Below are positions 17,142 to 25,535 of a stretch of 57,842 bases of DNA, one piece after another; position 1 is the first letter of the stretch; every line of letters starts with the position of its first letter. Source of the DNA: a virus. The notes beneath the pieces were generated by a model. That model was not told the DNA's origin, did no database searches, and worked only from the letters and a program-made list of their open reading frames with translations. The position numbers and the translations under genes were made by a program. Where the stretch lies: positions 1-57,842 of IMG/VR virus record IMGVR_UViG_3300029787_000045. The stretch is one strand, 5' to 3'.

Positions 17142-17547
17142 TCTCAAACTCTTGTACTGGCCTATAAAACTTACCACCCACATAATTATTATAATATGCT
17201 GGCTCATCTGTACCCTCTAAGATAGATGATAAAACATTATATTTCATCTGGTAATATAGCTCATAATATTTTAGACTTCTTTTATTTTTAAACTCTGCTA
17301 TAATTTCAAACTTAAAATTTCTTTTACCTAATTTCTTAATATCTTCTAATAGTAATTTGGAAGAACCCATATAGATAAGCCAATTAGATTCTCTCTTAGT
17401 AGCTTTAGCACTACCCTTCTTTCTTTTTACTGGATGCCAATACTGCTTACAGCCTACGTAAGCCTTACCTGTTTTCTTATTCGTAATAAGATAGACAAAA
17501 CCAAAGTATTTATTGGGATCAGGTTTTGTAAAATATTTCCAGTGCAT
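17119..17547 (-). CDS. GIY-YIG nuclease-domain protein
   Basis: 142 residues. FGFVYLITNKKTGKAYVGCK (residues 15-34) matches the GIY...YIG core (FVY...YVG), with Lys/Arg-rich sequence following and a helix containing an E (KYYELYYQ) that can be the metal-binding Glu. Such single-domain proteins cut DNA; some are free-standing homing enzymes, others repair or recombination nucleases. It is tightly packed, overlapping the downstream gene by 23 nt, which argues for a working phage gene rather than a recent insertion. Confidence 0.7.
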   Translation of the reverse strand: MHWKYFTKPDPNKYFGFVYLITNKKTGKAYVGCKQYWHPVKRKKGSAKATKRESNWLIYMGSSKLLLEDIKKLGKRNFKFEIIAEFKNKRSLKYYELYYQMKYNVLSSILEGTDEPAYYNNYVGGKFYRPVQEFENEPERFK

Positions 17548-18405
17548 TCAGGTAGTTACTTCCTCAACGTCAGGCGTCTTAATAACTTTAACCAAGTCTC
17601 TCGTACCATTTGAATACTTAAAAGTACGTATTCCTTTACCTTGGTTAGCATCAGCCCAACACAAACCCTTGTGTCTACAATAAATACAACCAGTAGAAAG
17701 CTTAAGGTTGCCAGACTTCCCATCAGGAATAGCATCATAGCACCTAGAAGGTACGCTACTTCCTTTAACCACTTCTTTAAGGTGTTTAATTCTGTTACTA
17801 GCATTAATCATTTCCATAGAATGAACTGGTGTTAAACAAATCTTACCAGTAGATTTATCTATAACAAGGAAAGCTGCTTGCTCTATACCATTGGCTTGAG
17901 CATAGGCAGAAATCTGTGCTATGTATCCAAAGGGGTCGTCGTCAGCTATTGTATTAGACTCAAACTTTTTAAAGCTGAATCCAGAAGCAGACTTACAATC
18001 AACCAGAACCCCATCAATAATTGCATCTTGATGTCCTAATACTCCTTCTACTGTAACTTCTTTTTGCTGCGACTCTACTGTGTGACCCGCTATAGATGCA
18101 CAGAGTAGTAGAAGTTCTTCAAGAATATATCCATATAGAAACTTAATGCGTGTACTTGGTGGTAACTTTTCTTCTGTTGTTTCTGTATTAATATCATACC
18201 ATAACTGTCTGTCAGGCTTTCCTATTGCAGACAACCTAAGATTTTCACTATCCCTTGGTTTGCTGTACATAAATTCTTTGATGTGTACCTTAAGCATTTC
18301 ACCAAAGTTATTTATAAGATCATCTACTTCTTTCTCATTACGTTTTATAGGTGTGAGATTAAATAACTCATAAATGTCTTCTACTATTGTATTAATATTT
18401 TTCAT
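17548..18405 (-). CDS. PD-(D/E)XK exonuclease, RecB/Cas4-like
   Basis: 285 residues from ATG 18405. The nuclease core is GHQDAIIDGVLVDCKSASG (Asp127, Asp136-x-Lys138), followed by a conserved helix FGYIAQISAYAQ. The C-terminus has CIYCRHKGLCW, three of the four cysteines that bind the Fe-S cluster in Cas4/AddB-type enzymes. The first Cys, expected after a G-x-x-x-R near residue 64, is replaced (GKPDRQLWYD). It corresponds in place to T7 gp6: DNA end resection for recombination or host DNA breakdown. A frame opening 7 codons earlier lies inside a hairpin and is rejected. Confidence 0.8.
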   Translation of the reverse strand: MKNINTIVEDIYELFNLTPIKRNEKEVDDLINNFGEMLKVHIKEFMYSKPRDSENLRLSAIGKPDRQLWYDINTETTEEKLPPSTRIKFLYGYILEELLLLCASIAGHTVESQQKEVTVEGVLGHQDAIIDGVLVDCKSASGFSFKKFESNTIADDDPFGYIAQISAYAQANGIEQAAFLVIDKSTGKICLTPVHSMEMINASNRIKHLKEVVKGSSVPSRCYDAIPDGKSGNLKLSTGCIYCRHKGLCWADANQGKGIRTFKYSNGTRDLVKVIKTPDVEEVTT

Positions 18406-18414
18406 AATAAGATA

Positions 18415-18450
18415 GGGGTGCTGCACTAACTCTTAAAAATGCAGCACCCC
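18415..18450 (-). promoter_or_regulatory. Strong intercistronic hairpin, ssb-exonuclease
   Basis: Perfect 11-bp inverted repeat GGGGTGCTGCA / TGCAGCACCCC with a 14-nt loop, between the ssb stop and the exonuclease start. On the minus strand it is followed by TATCTTATT and then the ATG, so there is no true U-tract. It could be an attenuator, an RNase III-type processing site or a stabiliser of the ssb message. Confidence 0.65.
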
Positions 18451-18458
18451 ATCCTTAC

Positions 18459-18944
18459 TTAGTTACCAAAGGGAATGTCGTCTGATTCAAGATCAGCCAT
18501 TTGAGAAGCAGCATTATTAATATAGCCACCTTCTACAACATCAAAGCCTTCATCTCCATACTCAACTAACTCAACTACTTGAACTGCTGCAAGATCAGCA
18601 GACGTACCTGACTTACCTGCATAGTTCCACTCAAAGGGAAGTGCTTTTACTTTAACCACACTGCCATTCCCAATAAGTTTATTGTCCCAAGGATTGTTTT
18701 GAGAATCCACTACCGTAGGTGCTGGACGTGGACCATTCTTACCCTGTACCTTACGCTTCAACGTGACAAATTCACCACGTTCATCTTCTTTGTTACGTAC
18801 ATTCAGACCTGCACCTTCTACTAAAGCTTTGGTATCTGCATCAAGGCAGATATCTATTTGCCAAGCAGGTTCAAACGTGCTGTTAGGCTCTACAACAGAG
18901 GCCCAATAGCATTTACCAGTTAAATATAGAGGTTGAATAGGCAT
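18459..18944 (-). CDS. Single-stranded DNA-binding protein (T7 gp2.5-like)
   Basis: 161 residues from ATG 18944, which has AAGGAAAA 6 nt upstream. The N-terminal body is OB-fold-like with aromatic beta strands (LYLTGKCYWASV, FEWNYAG). The C-terminus is acidic and ends LESDDIPFGN, the tail with a near-terminal Phe that SSBs use to contact polymerase and helicase. It protects ssDNA and recruits the replisome. It has its own promoter at 19020-19048, which fits the need for large amounts. Confidence 0.85.
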   Translation of the reverse strand: MPIQPLYLTGKCYWASVVEPNSTFEPAWQIDICLDADTKALVEGAGLNVRNKEDERGEFVTLKRKVQGKNGPRPAPTVVDSQNNPWDNKLIGNGSVVKVKALPFEWNYAGKSGTSADLAAVQVVELVEYGDEGFDVVEGGYINNAASQMADLESDDIPFGN

Positions 18945-19019
18945 ATTAGTTTTCCTTGTGTTTAGTGCCACACTATTGCGGCTGTTGATATTGTGTTTGT
19001 CTACTACTACAACTCCATC

Positions 19020-19048
19020 AGTATATACTATCTGATTTAAATTGTCAA
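19020..19048 (-). promoter_or_regulatory. Near-consensus sigma-70 promoter for ssb
   Basis: Minus strand: TTGACA (19048-19043), exactly 17 bp, TATACT (19025-19020). The predicted start is near 19013, leaving a ~70-nt leader before the ssb ATG. It lies just after the DNA polymerase stop codon. It should boost ssb, the exonuclease and ribonucleotide reductase. Confidence 0.8.
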
Positions 19049-19052
19049 CTAC

Positions 19053-20687
19053 TTAATGTGTATCAGCCCATGTTTTTCCAACTTTATAATCACAGTCTAA
19101 TTCACATTTCATCTTAAGTGTCTTTGTTGTCTGTGTCATTGCCTCCTTTGTTAGTCTACAAAATCTTTCTATATCAGGGATAGCTACTTCAAACTGATAC
19201 TCATCATGTATTGAAGCAACTAATCTTACATCCAACTTAGCTTTAATAACTCGTTCCATGATGTGAACAAGCCACTGCTTACATACTATAGCACCAGCAC
19301 CCTGTAGTAAAGTGTTAAGTGCTGCATGTTCTGATCTAATACGTAAAAGCCTACCATCTAAAGCTTTTATTGTACCACCAGCAGATTCTTTACTAACCAG
19401 CATTCTAAGATGTTTAAGGGCTGGCATGTTATTTAAGAACCTAGTTATTAACTGTTGTCCATGCTTGGCTGTACCACCTACTATCTTACCAATCTTGGCT
19501 GCACCTGCACCATAAAGAAACGCATAGATAAAAGTCTTGGCTTGATCTCTAGTTTGTAATCCTGCTGCCTCTTGATTAGCTGTATGTACATCACCTGTTA
19601 ATACAATGTTTGTATATTCAGGATCATTCATGTAGTGTGCCAAGCATCTTAGTTCAAGACCACTGGCGTCAACACCTACCAAACGATATTTAGATGTATC
19701 ATCAACTGTCCATAGTCCTCTACATTCTTTGCCGTAAGGACTATAGACAGCGGGAACTTGTGCCATATTAGGAGATACATGTGCCATTCTTCCTGTTATA
19801 GTACGTAATGTCATTACACTACCACGAACTCGATTATCTTCTTGACATGCCATGATCCAAGACTTTAGTAGGCCAGTACGTTTCTGCAATAAAAAATATC
19901 TATTAAACATCTTAGCTTCTGGCATGTCAATCTTAGATAAAACTTCTTCATTAATAATCACATTACCTTTGTCAGTAAACTGTGTAGGTTTCCAGCCTTT
20001 TGCCTGTAACCTATCAGCAATTTGTTTACGACTTGCTATATTGAAGGGTATGTATTTAGTTTTAGTCTTTAGTATTACTTCAGTTGGTTCAAAATCTTCT
20101 TCTGCCTTACGCTCCAGTGTAGATAATTCATCTTGCAACTTAGCCTGTAAGATCATAGCTTCTTTTATTTTAAAAGAAAAGCCATTCTTCTGTTGCTTAT
20201 CTATGATAGCCCTGACTTTACCCTCTAGCTCGTAAGCTTTAGGATTGAACGATTTACCTTCTACCTCTAACTTTTTTGCTACAAGCCGTGTTACTTCTGT
20301 GTCACGTTTACAATACTCTAACATTTCAGGTGAGTAGTGTGCAAAATCATGGAAGTCACCTTTCTCAAAGACAAGGGTCTTACCCCAAGCTTCAAGCGAA
20401 TGACCACCATCACGTATAGGATTATATAACTGTGACTCAATGAGAGTATCACGTATCTGACTAAGCTTTATGTTACATCCAAGCAAACGATTCAGGACAG
20501 GAGCATCGAAGCTGATACCATTGTGCATAATAAAGGTATCAATTTGCTGCGACCAACTAGCAAACTCCGAACACTCCTGCCCTACCCACGTCTTAACCTT
20601 ATTAGTTTCATAACTCCTTGCTACAATACAGTGTATCTTTTTTGCATTTAAACTATCAGTTTCAATATCAACTATAGCTGTTGTCAT
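19053..20687 (-). CDS. DNA polymerase, family A (T7 gp5-like)
   Basis: 544 residues. 3'-5' exonuclease motifs: DIETD (7-11), MHNGISFDAP (Asn56, Asp61) and YCKRDTEV. Polymerase motifs: VDASGLELR (A), RDQAKTFIYAFLYGAG (B, almost the T7 sequence, with the Tyr that accepts dideoxynucleotides) and SIHDEYQFEV (C). It is shorter than T7 gp5 (704), so the thumb/thioredoxin-binding region is reduced; whether host thioredoxin is used is open. No 5'-3' exonuclease domain. The ATG overlaps the stop of the upstream nuclease. Confidence 0.95.
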   Translation of the reverse strand: MTTAIVDIETDSLNAKKIHCIVARSYETNKVKTWVGQECSEFASWSQQIDTFIMHNGISFDAPVLNRLLGCNIKLSQIRDTLIESQLYNPIRDGGHSLEAWGKTLVFEKGDFHDFAHYSPEMLEYCKRDTEVTRLVAKKLEVEGKSFNPKAYELEGKVRAIIDKQQKNGFSFKIKEAMILQAKLQDELSTLERKAEEDFEPTEVILKTKTKYIPFNIASRKQIADRLQAKGWKPTQFTDKGNVIINEEVLSKIDMPEAKMFNRYFLLQKRTGLLKSWIMACQEDNRVRGSVMTLRTITGRMAHVSPNMAQVPAVYSPYGKECRGLWTVDDTSKYRLVGVDASGLELRCLAHYMNDPEYTNIVLTGDVHTANQEAAGLQTRDQAKTFIYAFLYGAGAAKIGKIVGGTAKHGQQLITRFLNNMPALKHLRMLVSKESAGGTIKALDGRLLRIRSEHAALNTLLQGAGAIVCKQWLVHIMERVIKAKLDVRLVASIHDEYQFEVAIPDIERFCRLTKEAMTQTTKTLKMKCELDCDYKVGKTWADTH

Positions 20688-21148
20688 TATACTTTAATGA
20701 GACAAGCATCCTCCACTGGTATATGAAAGAACTTCTCACCCTCTTTGATGTTTCTATTAGATACTTCTTTTACTTCGCAGTCAAGTAAAATATTTGCGTC
20801 AATATGCCATGCTTGTTTGCAATCGTTACGCCACACTATAAATGTAAAGAGTGCATTGGGATATTCTTTTTTCCACTTAAGTAACAAGCGGTTCTTTCGG
20901 TAAGGGATACGTACTTCTTTCCAACTAGGGTTCCACTCGCCTTTCCAAGAATACTTAACCTCTACTTCATAAAGATGATGAACATTTTCTGTAGCTTTGC
21001 AGATAATATCAAAGTCTTTCCTTTCTGTAGTATCAATAGTTGTATAGTTCATATCTTTAATATACTTCAGAGTAGCTTTCTTGGCGTCTCTATCAGCTAT
21101 TTGATACAAAGCTCTGTCAAATTGTTTACGTTTACCCACATCACTCAT
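20687..21148 (-). CDS. PD-(D/E)XK-like endonuclease (Holliday-junction or recombination type)
   Basis: 153 residues from ATG 21148 (AAAGGA 7 nt upstream). DFDIICKA followed by YEVEVKYSWKG gives D-x(n)-E-V-K, the catalytic spacing of this fold. Lys/Arg/Trp-rich stretches (RIPYRKNRLLLKWKKE) suggest nucleic-acid binding. It lies between helicase and polymerase, where T7 keeps its resolvase (gp3) in the same region. Function by fold and position only. The longer upstream frame would run through a hairpin and into the primase-helicase. Confidence 0.6.
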   Translation of the reverse strand: MSDVGKRKQFDRALYQIADRDAKKATLKYIKDMNYTTIDTTERKDFDIICKATENVHHLYEVEVKYSWKGEWNPSWKEVRIPYRKNRLLLKWKKEYPNALFTFIVWRNDCKQAWHIDANILLDCEVKEVSNRNIKEGEKFFHIPVEDACLIKV

Positions 21149-21172
21149 TTTATTTTCCTTTAATGTTGTGAA

Positions 21173-21208
21173 GTAAACCCTCGCCTCAGAGAGGCGGCGA
21201 GGGTTTAC
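21173..21208 (-). promoter_or_regulatory. Strong intercistronic hairpin, helicase-nuclease
   Basis: GTAAACCCTC + GCCTC, loop AGA, GAGGC + (GGC bulge) + GAGGGTTTAC: 15 paired bases between the primase-helicase stop (21216) and the nuclease start (21148). No U-tract follows; AAAGGA and an ATG come next. It belongs to the series of hairpins ahead of ribosome binding sites in the leftward operon. Confidence 0.7.
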
Positions 21209-21215
21209 TGATATT

Positions 21216-22850
21216 TTATCTTTCATTTTCTGCAAAAGGATTATCAATCTGTGACATCCTACCAGTATTTTTATCATAGTGCAAGTAGCAAGCAACACCA
21301 GTGTCACCAGTGTACCTATTCTTTAAGATACGTATGGTAGTAGTGTTGGCTGCTTGTTCGTCGTCTGCCTGTTGGTTACGCTCCAGCGCAATTACTGCGT
21401 CAGATAAGTGTGCAATACTGGCAGACCCACGTAGATGTGATAGGGATACCTCACGTCCATCCTCATGCCCACGATCACCACTTGGCCTACGTAGGTGACT
21501 CACAAGCAGCAAGCCTATGTTTGTTTCTTCAACTAGAGAACGTAACTTAGTCATTAGAATATCAATTGACTTACGTTCATCACCGTTGTCTTCTTGACCT
21601 GATACCAAGATAGATAGATGATCAAGAATAATCCACTTGGTTTCTAGTGCCTTTGCCATGTAACGAACACGGCCTAAAATTTCATCGTTGCTTATAGAAC
21701 CAAAGTGATCAAAGGCAAAGAACCTACCACTGCCTATAGTTTTATCTTGCCACTCACGTAGTTGTTCTTTGGTATACTGATCACGTACTTCTTTGATATA
21801 GAGCCTAGCATTGGCTTCCACTGACATGATATTGAAAGCTGTATTTCGTATGCTTTCTTCCATTGCCAAAATACCAATGTTATCTTTGGTGTTCATTAAC
21901 AAGTGGTGCATTAGCTCACGCATGATGCTGGACTTACCCATACCAGCACCACTGGTAAACGTCACTAACTCACCCGTCCTCATGCCATAAGTCTTCTCAT
22001 TCATCTGTGTCCAAGGGTAGAGACAAGTCTCACAATATTTTTCATCGTATAGACTATCTCCTAAATCATGAAGGTTGACAATGCCAGCAGGAGTAAAGGG
22101 TTTAGCACCCCACCATGCAGTCATAAACTCTTCTGACTTACCTACCTTGAGATATTCGTTAGCATCCTTCAAGTCTAGGTTCATAACCTTACACTTATTA
22201 GGCTCAAAGATTTCAGCTACATCAGCAGCCGCTTGCTTGCCAGCCTTGTCGTTGTCAAAGCATAAAACTACCTGATCAAACTGATTAAGGTACTCAAAAG
22301 ATTGCTTACAATTAGCTACAGCAGATTGCGCCCCATTCTTTAGGGAAACACAAGGCCACTTTGATCCCATCATTTGATAGGCAGACATAGCATCTACTTC
22401 GCCTTCACAAATGGTAATGAACTTACCCTTTTGAGTAAATACATTCTGACCAAACAATCCGGCACTGGTCATTGTCCCTTCAGACCAGAACTTTTTGTTG
22501 GCTGTGTCACGTACCTTATTACAGATATGATTACCATTCGTATCATAATACTGATAGACATGGTGTGTTATCATGGCCCCCTTCTTTTTTATGAGAGTGC
22601 CATACTTCTTAGCCGTATCTCTAAGAATCTTTCTATCTGAAATATCACTATAGTCAGCCATCTTGCTGTATGTTAATTCAGTGTATATTTGTTGTATCGG
22701 TGATTGAGTAGCCATAGAATTGACTTCCTTTGAGTGTTGATAAGTTTTACAGCTAAAGCAGTAGGTATGTCCATCAGGGTAGTGATGATTAGCGTCAGAA
22801 GAATTACAGTTAGGGCATGGCCCTTTTCTTCCTTTTTCTTCGGGTTGCAT
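21216..22850 (-). CDS. Bifunctional DNA primase-helicase (T7 gp4-like)
   Basis: 544 residues from ATG 22850 (AAAGGAT ahead). Zinc-binding primase head CPNC...CFSC (Cys12, 15, 31, 34), then TOPRIM motifs ICEGEVDAMS and CFDNDKAGKQAA, then a RecA/DnaB-type helicase with Walker A SGAGMGKSS, WIILDHLSILV (Walker B, with the H4-like region) and LLLVSHLRRP. It unwinds DNA and makes primers at the fork with the polymerase at 19053. Length and order match T7 gp4 (566 aa). A start 11 codons upstream is possible but has a poor ribosome site. Confidence 0.95.
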   Translation of the reverse strand: MQPEEKGRKGPCPNCNSSDANHHYPDGHTYCFSCKTYQHSKEVNSMATQSPIQQIYTELTYSKMADYSDISDRKILRDTAKKYGTLIKKKGAMITHHVYQYYDTNGNHICNKVRDTANKKFWSEGTMTSAGLFGQNVFTQKGKFITICEGEVDAMSAYQMMGSKWPCVSLKNGAQSAVANCKQSFEYLNQFDQVVLCFDNDKAGKQAAADVAEIFEPNKCKVMNLDLKDANEYLKVGKSEEFMTAWWGAKPFTPAGIVNLHDLGDSLYDEKYCETCLYPWTQMNEKTYGMRTGELVTFTSGAGMGKSSIMRELMHHLLMNTKDNIGILAMEESIRNTAFNIMSVEANARLYIKEVRDQYTKEQLREWQDKTIGSGRFFAFDHFGSISNDEILGRVRYMAKALETKWIILDHLSILVSGQEDNGDERKSIDILMTKLRSLVEETNIGLLLVSHLRRPSGDRGHEDGREVSLSHLRGSASIAHLSDAVIALERNQQADDEQAANTTTIRILKNRYTGDTGVACYLHYDKNTGRMSQIDNPFAENER

Positions 22851-22998
22851 TGGGGTATCCTTTTGCAATTGAATAGGTCTCATGGTCTTTTAGTTTTAAG
22901 ACATAGCATAATTGTTGCCTGTTATCCAACTCTTTCTGTGCTTCATATTTAGTCCTATAACTCTTTATAATTTTATTCTTATATAATATATTATACAT
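22810..22998 (-). CDS. Small basic protein, unknown
   Basis: 62 residues from ATG 22998 (MYNILYKNKIIKSYRTKY), ending RRKRKKRAMP. It overlaps the primase-helicase start by 41 nt, and its own start overlaps the gene upstream. Basic and likely nucleic-acid contacting; no family recognised. Confidence 0.5.
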   Translation of the reverse strand: MYNILYKNKIIKSYRTKYEAQKELDNRQQLCYVLKLKDHETYSIAKGYPNATRRKRKKRAMP

Positions 22999-23176
22999 CT
23001 TCAAAAGTTTCTTTCCAAAGATTTATAACAAAGTCTTCTTTATCTTCCATGATTTCGTTAAGCTCAATCTTAGCTAAGTGGCGAGCTTCTTTAAGATCAT
23101 AGCCTTCTTCTTTATACTGTCGAACAAGGTTCCTCAGTATAGCTGATTTTTCTTTCTGCCAAAAATTCTTACTCAT
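22991..23176 (-). CDS. Small helical protein, unknown
   Basis: 61 residues (MSKNFWQKEKSAILRNLVRQ...), charged and helical. The start overlaps the stop of the preceding small ORF (23169-23339) by 8 nt; the end overlaps the next start by 8 nt. Part of a run of short coupled early genes. Confidence 0.55.
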   Translation of the reverse strand: MSKNFWQKEKSAILRNLVRQYKEEGYDLKEARHLAKIELNEIMEDKEDFVINLWKETFEDV

Positions 23177-23339
23177 CTAGTATATCTTTTAAAAACTCTT
23201 CTACGTCTTCTCTATTTGTAGGTTCATACCCATTATCTAACATAGTGTACCATAAATCAGCAGGATAACCAAGAGATTTTCTTAAATACTCTTGCTTCTT
23301 TTTCCAATGACTATAAAAATTATGTATCTCTGCCGTCAT
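23169..23339 (-). CDS. Small protein, unknown
   Basis: 56 residues starting MTAEIHNFYSHWKKKQEYL and ending EEFLKDILDE. It fills the only gap between two accepted small genes, overlapping one at each end (8 and 20 nt). Helical, acidic C-terminus. Below usual length cutoffs but well supported by the tiling. Confidence 0.5.
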   Translation of the reverse strand: MTAEIHNFYSHWKKKQEYLRKSLGYPADLWYTMLDNGYEPTNREDVEEFLKDILDE

Positions 23340-23529
23340 TTAACTCAGCCCATAACTTATTTGGGGCATTATCCTTCTTTGCAATAGACAATTCTTTTCT
23401 AAGTTGTTTATTAGCATCAGTCAACTCCCTTACTTGTAATTTTAATGTAGCTATATTTTTATGTAATACAGCTACATATCCATTATATTCGTCAGTGAAC
23501 TCTGTCAATTTTAATAAATCCTTCTTCAA
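23320..23529 (-). CDS. Small coiled-coil protein, unknown
   Basis: Up to 69 residues. The frame opens with TTG 23529 and has no ATG; a TTG at 23508 preceded by GAAGGATTTATTAAAA is an alternative start. The middle has heptad character (IATLKLQVRELTDANKQLRK). Overlaps neighbours at both ends. The start is uncertain. Confidence 0.45.
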   Translation of the reverse strand: MKKDLLKLTEFTDEYNGYVAVLHKNIATLKLQVRELTDANKQLRKELSIAKKDNAPNKLWAELNDGRDT

Positions 23530-23692
23530 ATACTACACTATCATCAATTCCTAGAGAGTGTAGAAATTCTATAGCTTCTTTTTCAGTATTAAATTTAAGA
23601 GGAATACCATTAGGTGAGGTTAATAGATCAAAGCAATCAAAATTTTTTGAATTTAGATATTCCTCTAGAATATTTTGAACTATAACATACAT
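23492..23692 (-). CDS. Small protein, unknown
   Basis: 66 residues (MYVIVQNILEEYLNSK...), mixed alpha/beta composition, in the early small-gene run. No recognised motif. Confidence 0.5.
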   Translation of the reverse strand: MYVIVQNILEEYLNSKNFDCFDLLTSPNGIPLKFNTEKEAIEFLHSLGIDDSVVFEEGFIKIDRVH

Positions 23693-23698
23693 ACTAAC

Positions 23699-23893
23699 TT
23701 AAGACTTCCGTTTATTTTTAAATTTTCTGTATGTAGTTACATCATTTTCAAACCAACTAATTTCTTTTTCAATTTCTGTACGTGCTTCGATAAGAAACTC
23801 TAACTTTTTTTCTAGTTGAAGAAGATTATAATCAGGGCTACCTACTAAAGTTGGGTTGCCCCTTATTTTTTTAATCGCCTGAACGCTAATCAT
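23699..23893 (-). CDS. Small helical protein, unknown
   Basis: 64 residues; a likely helix LLQLEKKLEFLIEARTEIEK and a basic end FKNKRKS. The ATG overlaps the end of the cupin gene by 8 nt, so it is coupled to it. Confidence 0.5.
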   Translation of the reverse strand: MISVQAIKKIRGNPTLVGSPDYNLLQLEKKLEFLIEARTEIEKEISWFENDVTTYRKFKNKRKS

Positions 23894-24302
23894 CTTTACC
23901 TCTTTTATTTACTCCAAAAATATCGCCAATGGTTTCAGGGAATAGATCATATTCTTTAGACATCCCACCTACAATATCTCTTTTAATATCATTGAGTGAT
24001 AACTCAGACCAATAAACTTCTAGTGCTTTAGTATCACGTTTAGCCTTAAACATATGATATTCTCCCGCAGGAACTATCGCTACGTCTTCCGCATATAAAA
24101 CTGTAACATCTACTAAGTCATAGTCTTTCCACCTATGTATTTCTAACTCACCGTCCTCCACATAGAAAGCATTTATCTTTGACTGATGACAATGCTTAGA
24201 GCAATACCCACCAGCATTAACAAAGATAGAATGCAATTCTATTTGAGGGCGTTGAATGAGGGGGATTGTTGTTCCCCACACCTTTCCTTCTATTATACTC
24301 AT
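23886..24302 (-). CDS. Cupin-fold protein
   Basis: 138 residues. ELHSIFVNAGGYCSKHCHQS, then INAFYVEDGELEI, then AEDVAIVPAGEYHMF are the two cupin beta-barrel motifs, with likely metal ligands at the HxH pair, a Glu/Tyr and the later His. Similar small cupins are annotated as sugar-isomerase-like, but substrate cannot be read from sequence. It lies among early genes, so a host-metabolism or regulatory role is possible. Its start overlaps the preceding gene's stop. Confidence 0.7.
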   Translation of the reverse strand: MSIIEGKVWGTTIPLIQRPQIELHSIFVNAGGYCSKHCHQSKINAFYVEDGELEIHRWKDYDLVDVTVLYAEDVAIVPAGEYHMFKAKRDTKALEVYWSELSLNDIKRDIVGGMSKEYDLFPETIGDIFGVNKRGKDD

Positions 24303-24469
24303 TTACTTTGACTCAACTCTTCATTCATGTTTAAGAAACTATTAATATCTGTTAAACTTACTTCTGAAATACTTTTTGATTTAATACCAGAAGCTTCTAA
24401 AACAGATAGAATATAATCTTCTAAGTCTTCTGGTATGTGGTTGTGATTAGTGTAGTTAAAAAAGTACAT
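24299..24469 (-). CDS. Small protein, unknown
   Basis: 56 residues from ATG 24469, chosen because AAGGAATGTAAAG precedes it. Sequence MYFFNYTNHNHIPEDL...; acidic, helical. A GAAGC-loop-GCTTC hairpin lies just upstream (24491-24504). Confidence 0.5.
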   Translation of the reverse strand: MYFFNYTNHNHIPEDLEDYILSVLEASGIKSKSISEVSLTDINSFLNMNEELSQSK

Positions 24470-24528
24470 CTTTACATTCCTTATCATATAGAAGCAAGTG
24501 CTTCCTATTATACCATACAATTATATTA

Positions 24529-24580
24529 CCTACAATAGTTAGTCAAATAATATTTTTAACACCATAACTATTATAGTAGG
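24529..24580 (-). promoter_or_regulatory. Imperfect intercistronic hairpin
   Basis: CCTACAATAGTTA (24529-24541) pairs with TAACTATTATAGTAGG (24565-24580), 13 bp with a 3-nt bulge, in the 131-nt gap between the DUF932 gene and the next cistron. AT-rich loop of 23 nt. Confidence 0.5.
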
Positions 24581-24600
24581 AATTATAATAAACTCTAACA

Positions 24601-25533
24601 TTATACAGCCTCTAACTCTAACCAAGTAGGTGACACCAACATTTTCTTTACAGCTTCCTCACGCAATACCCTCTTTTGATGACCCTTAGTATGTTGGTAA
24701 GGTTTGCTAGAAAAAGAAGAACCTACGTGAGTAGACCACGCAGTAGCAGCCTGATATGCTGTCCATAGTGAACCCTTCATTTGTGTACCGTACTTCTCAT
24801 AGAGACCCCTACCATGTACGTGACGGTTCTCATTGTCAAACGTCTTCATGAGGTTAGACAACATAACTTTGTTAGCCACGTTCTTACGCTTGACATTATC
24901 AAATCGCTTTGCTAATGTCTTGGTAAACAAATCAATTGCATTGTCTCTGCTAAGTTCAGTATTGTACCATTTCTTCATTTGTGTCAGGCCATCACCAGAA
25001 ATGTACTCAGATGCCGCCTTGATCTTGGCACCAAATGTCACAGCATCAAAGCCTTTAGTGTGCCTACCGTATACATAGGCCAGCTTATCACCAGTGACTA
25101 AGGTGTTAAAACAGAACGCTCTGAACAAGCCCATCATGCCATTGTTAGCCCATGTCCTGTTATGGCTAGTACGAAAGACAAACTGTGGTATTACAGGGCC
25201 AGTTCCATCTATGTCCTGTGCATGAGCAGGAAACTTGGCAACCAGCTCCATCCTTGCACCATTGTCATAAGTATTGGTGGTAAATTCAGCATCAGTCAGG
25301 TCTAACCCTGCTAGATTGAGTGCTTCTTCAATCTGATCTACGATAGTAAGATACTGTGTAGGCTCATAACTATCTGACACAATAGCCAGTGGTTCCAGAG
25401 TATCTACACGACGCAGACCTACCCCAATCTCTGTAGGTACTTTAGTTAAGGTGCTAGGGTTATATAGCCCAGAGTAGGGTGTATACAGTGGGAACTTCTC
25501 TACTTGAAAGTTTAGTTTATCATGGTCAAACAT
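24601..25533 (-). CDS. DUF932 family protein
   Basis: 310 residues from ATG 25533; GGAG lies 7 nt upstream, whereas the ATG two codons earlier is too close to it. The order PTEIGVGLR, then ILxDxY-like IVSDSYEPTQY near residue 50, ARMELVAKFP, and NSHNR-like TSHNRTWANNGMM with RAFCFNTL matches DUF932, phage/plasmid proteins of unknown function often made early and in quantity. The ATG lies just inside the stop of the upstream 55-residue ORF. Confidence 0.8.
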   Translation of the reverse strand: MFDHDKLNFQVEKFPLYTPYSGLYNPSTLTKVPTEIGVGLRRVDTLEPLAIVSDSYEPTQYLTIVDQIEEALNLAGLDLTDAEFTTNTYDNGARMELVAKFPAHAQDIDGTGPVIPQFVFRTSHNRTWANNGMMGLFRAFCFNTLVTGDKLAYVYGRHTKGFDAVTFGAKIKAASEYISGDGLTQMKKWYNTELSRDNAIDLFTKTLAKRFDNVKRKNVANKVMLSNLMKTFDNENRHVHGRGLYEKYGTQMKGSLWTAYQAATAWSTHVGSSFSSKPYQHTKGHQKRVLREEAVKKMLVSPTWLELEAV

Positions 25534-25535
25534 AT

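Noticed and set aside
19905-19932. TTGACA-17-TTTAAT on the minus strand inside DNA polymerase
   Set aside because: Poor -10 and lies in conserved coding sequence; likely chance.
23482-23508. TTGACA...TATAAT on the minus strand
   Set aside because: Perfect hexamers but 15-bp spacing, and inside coding sequence; not called a promoter.
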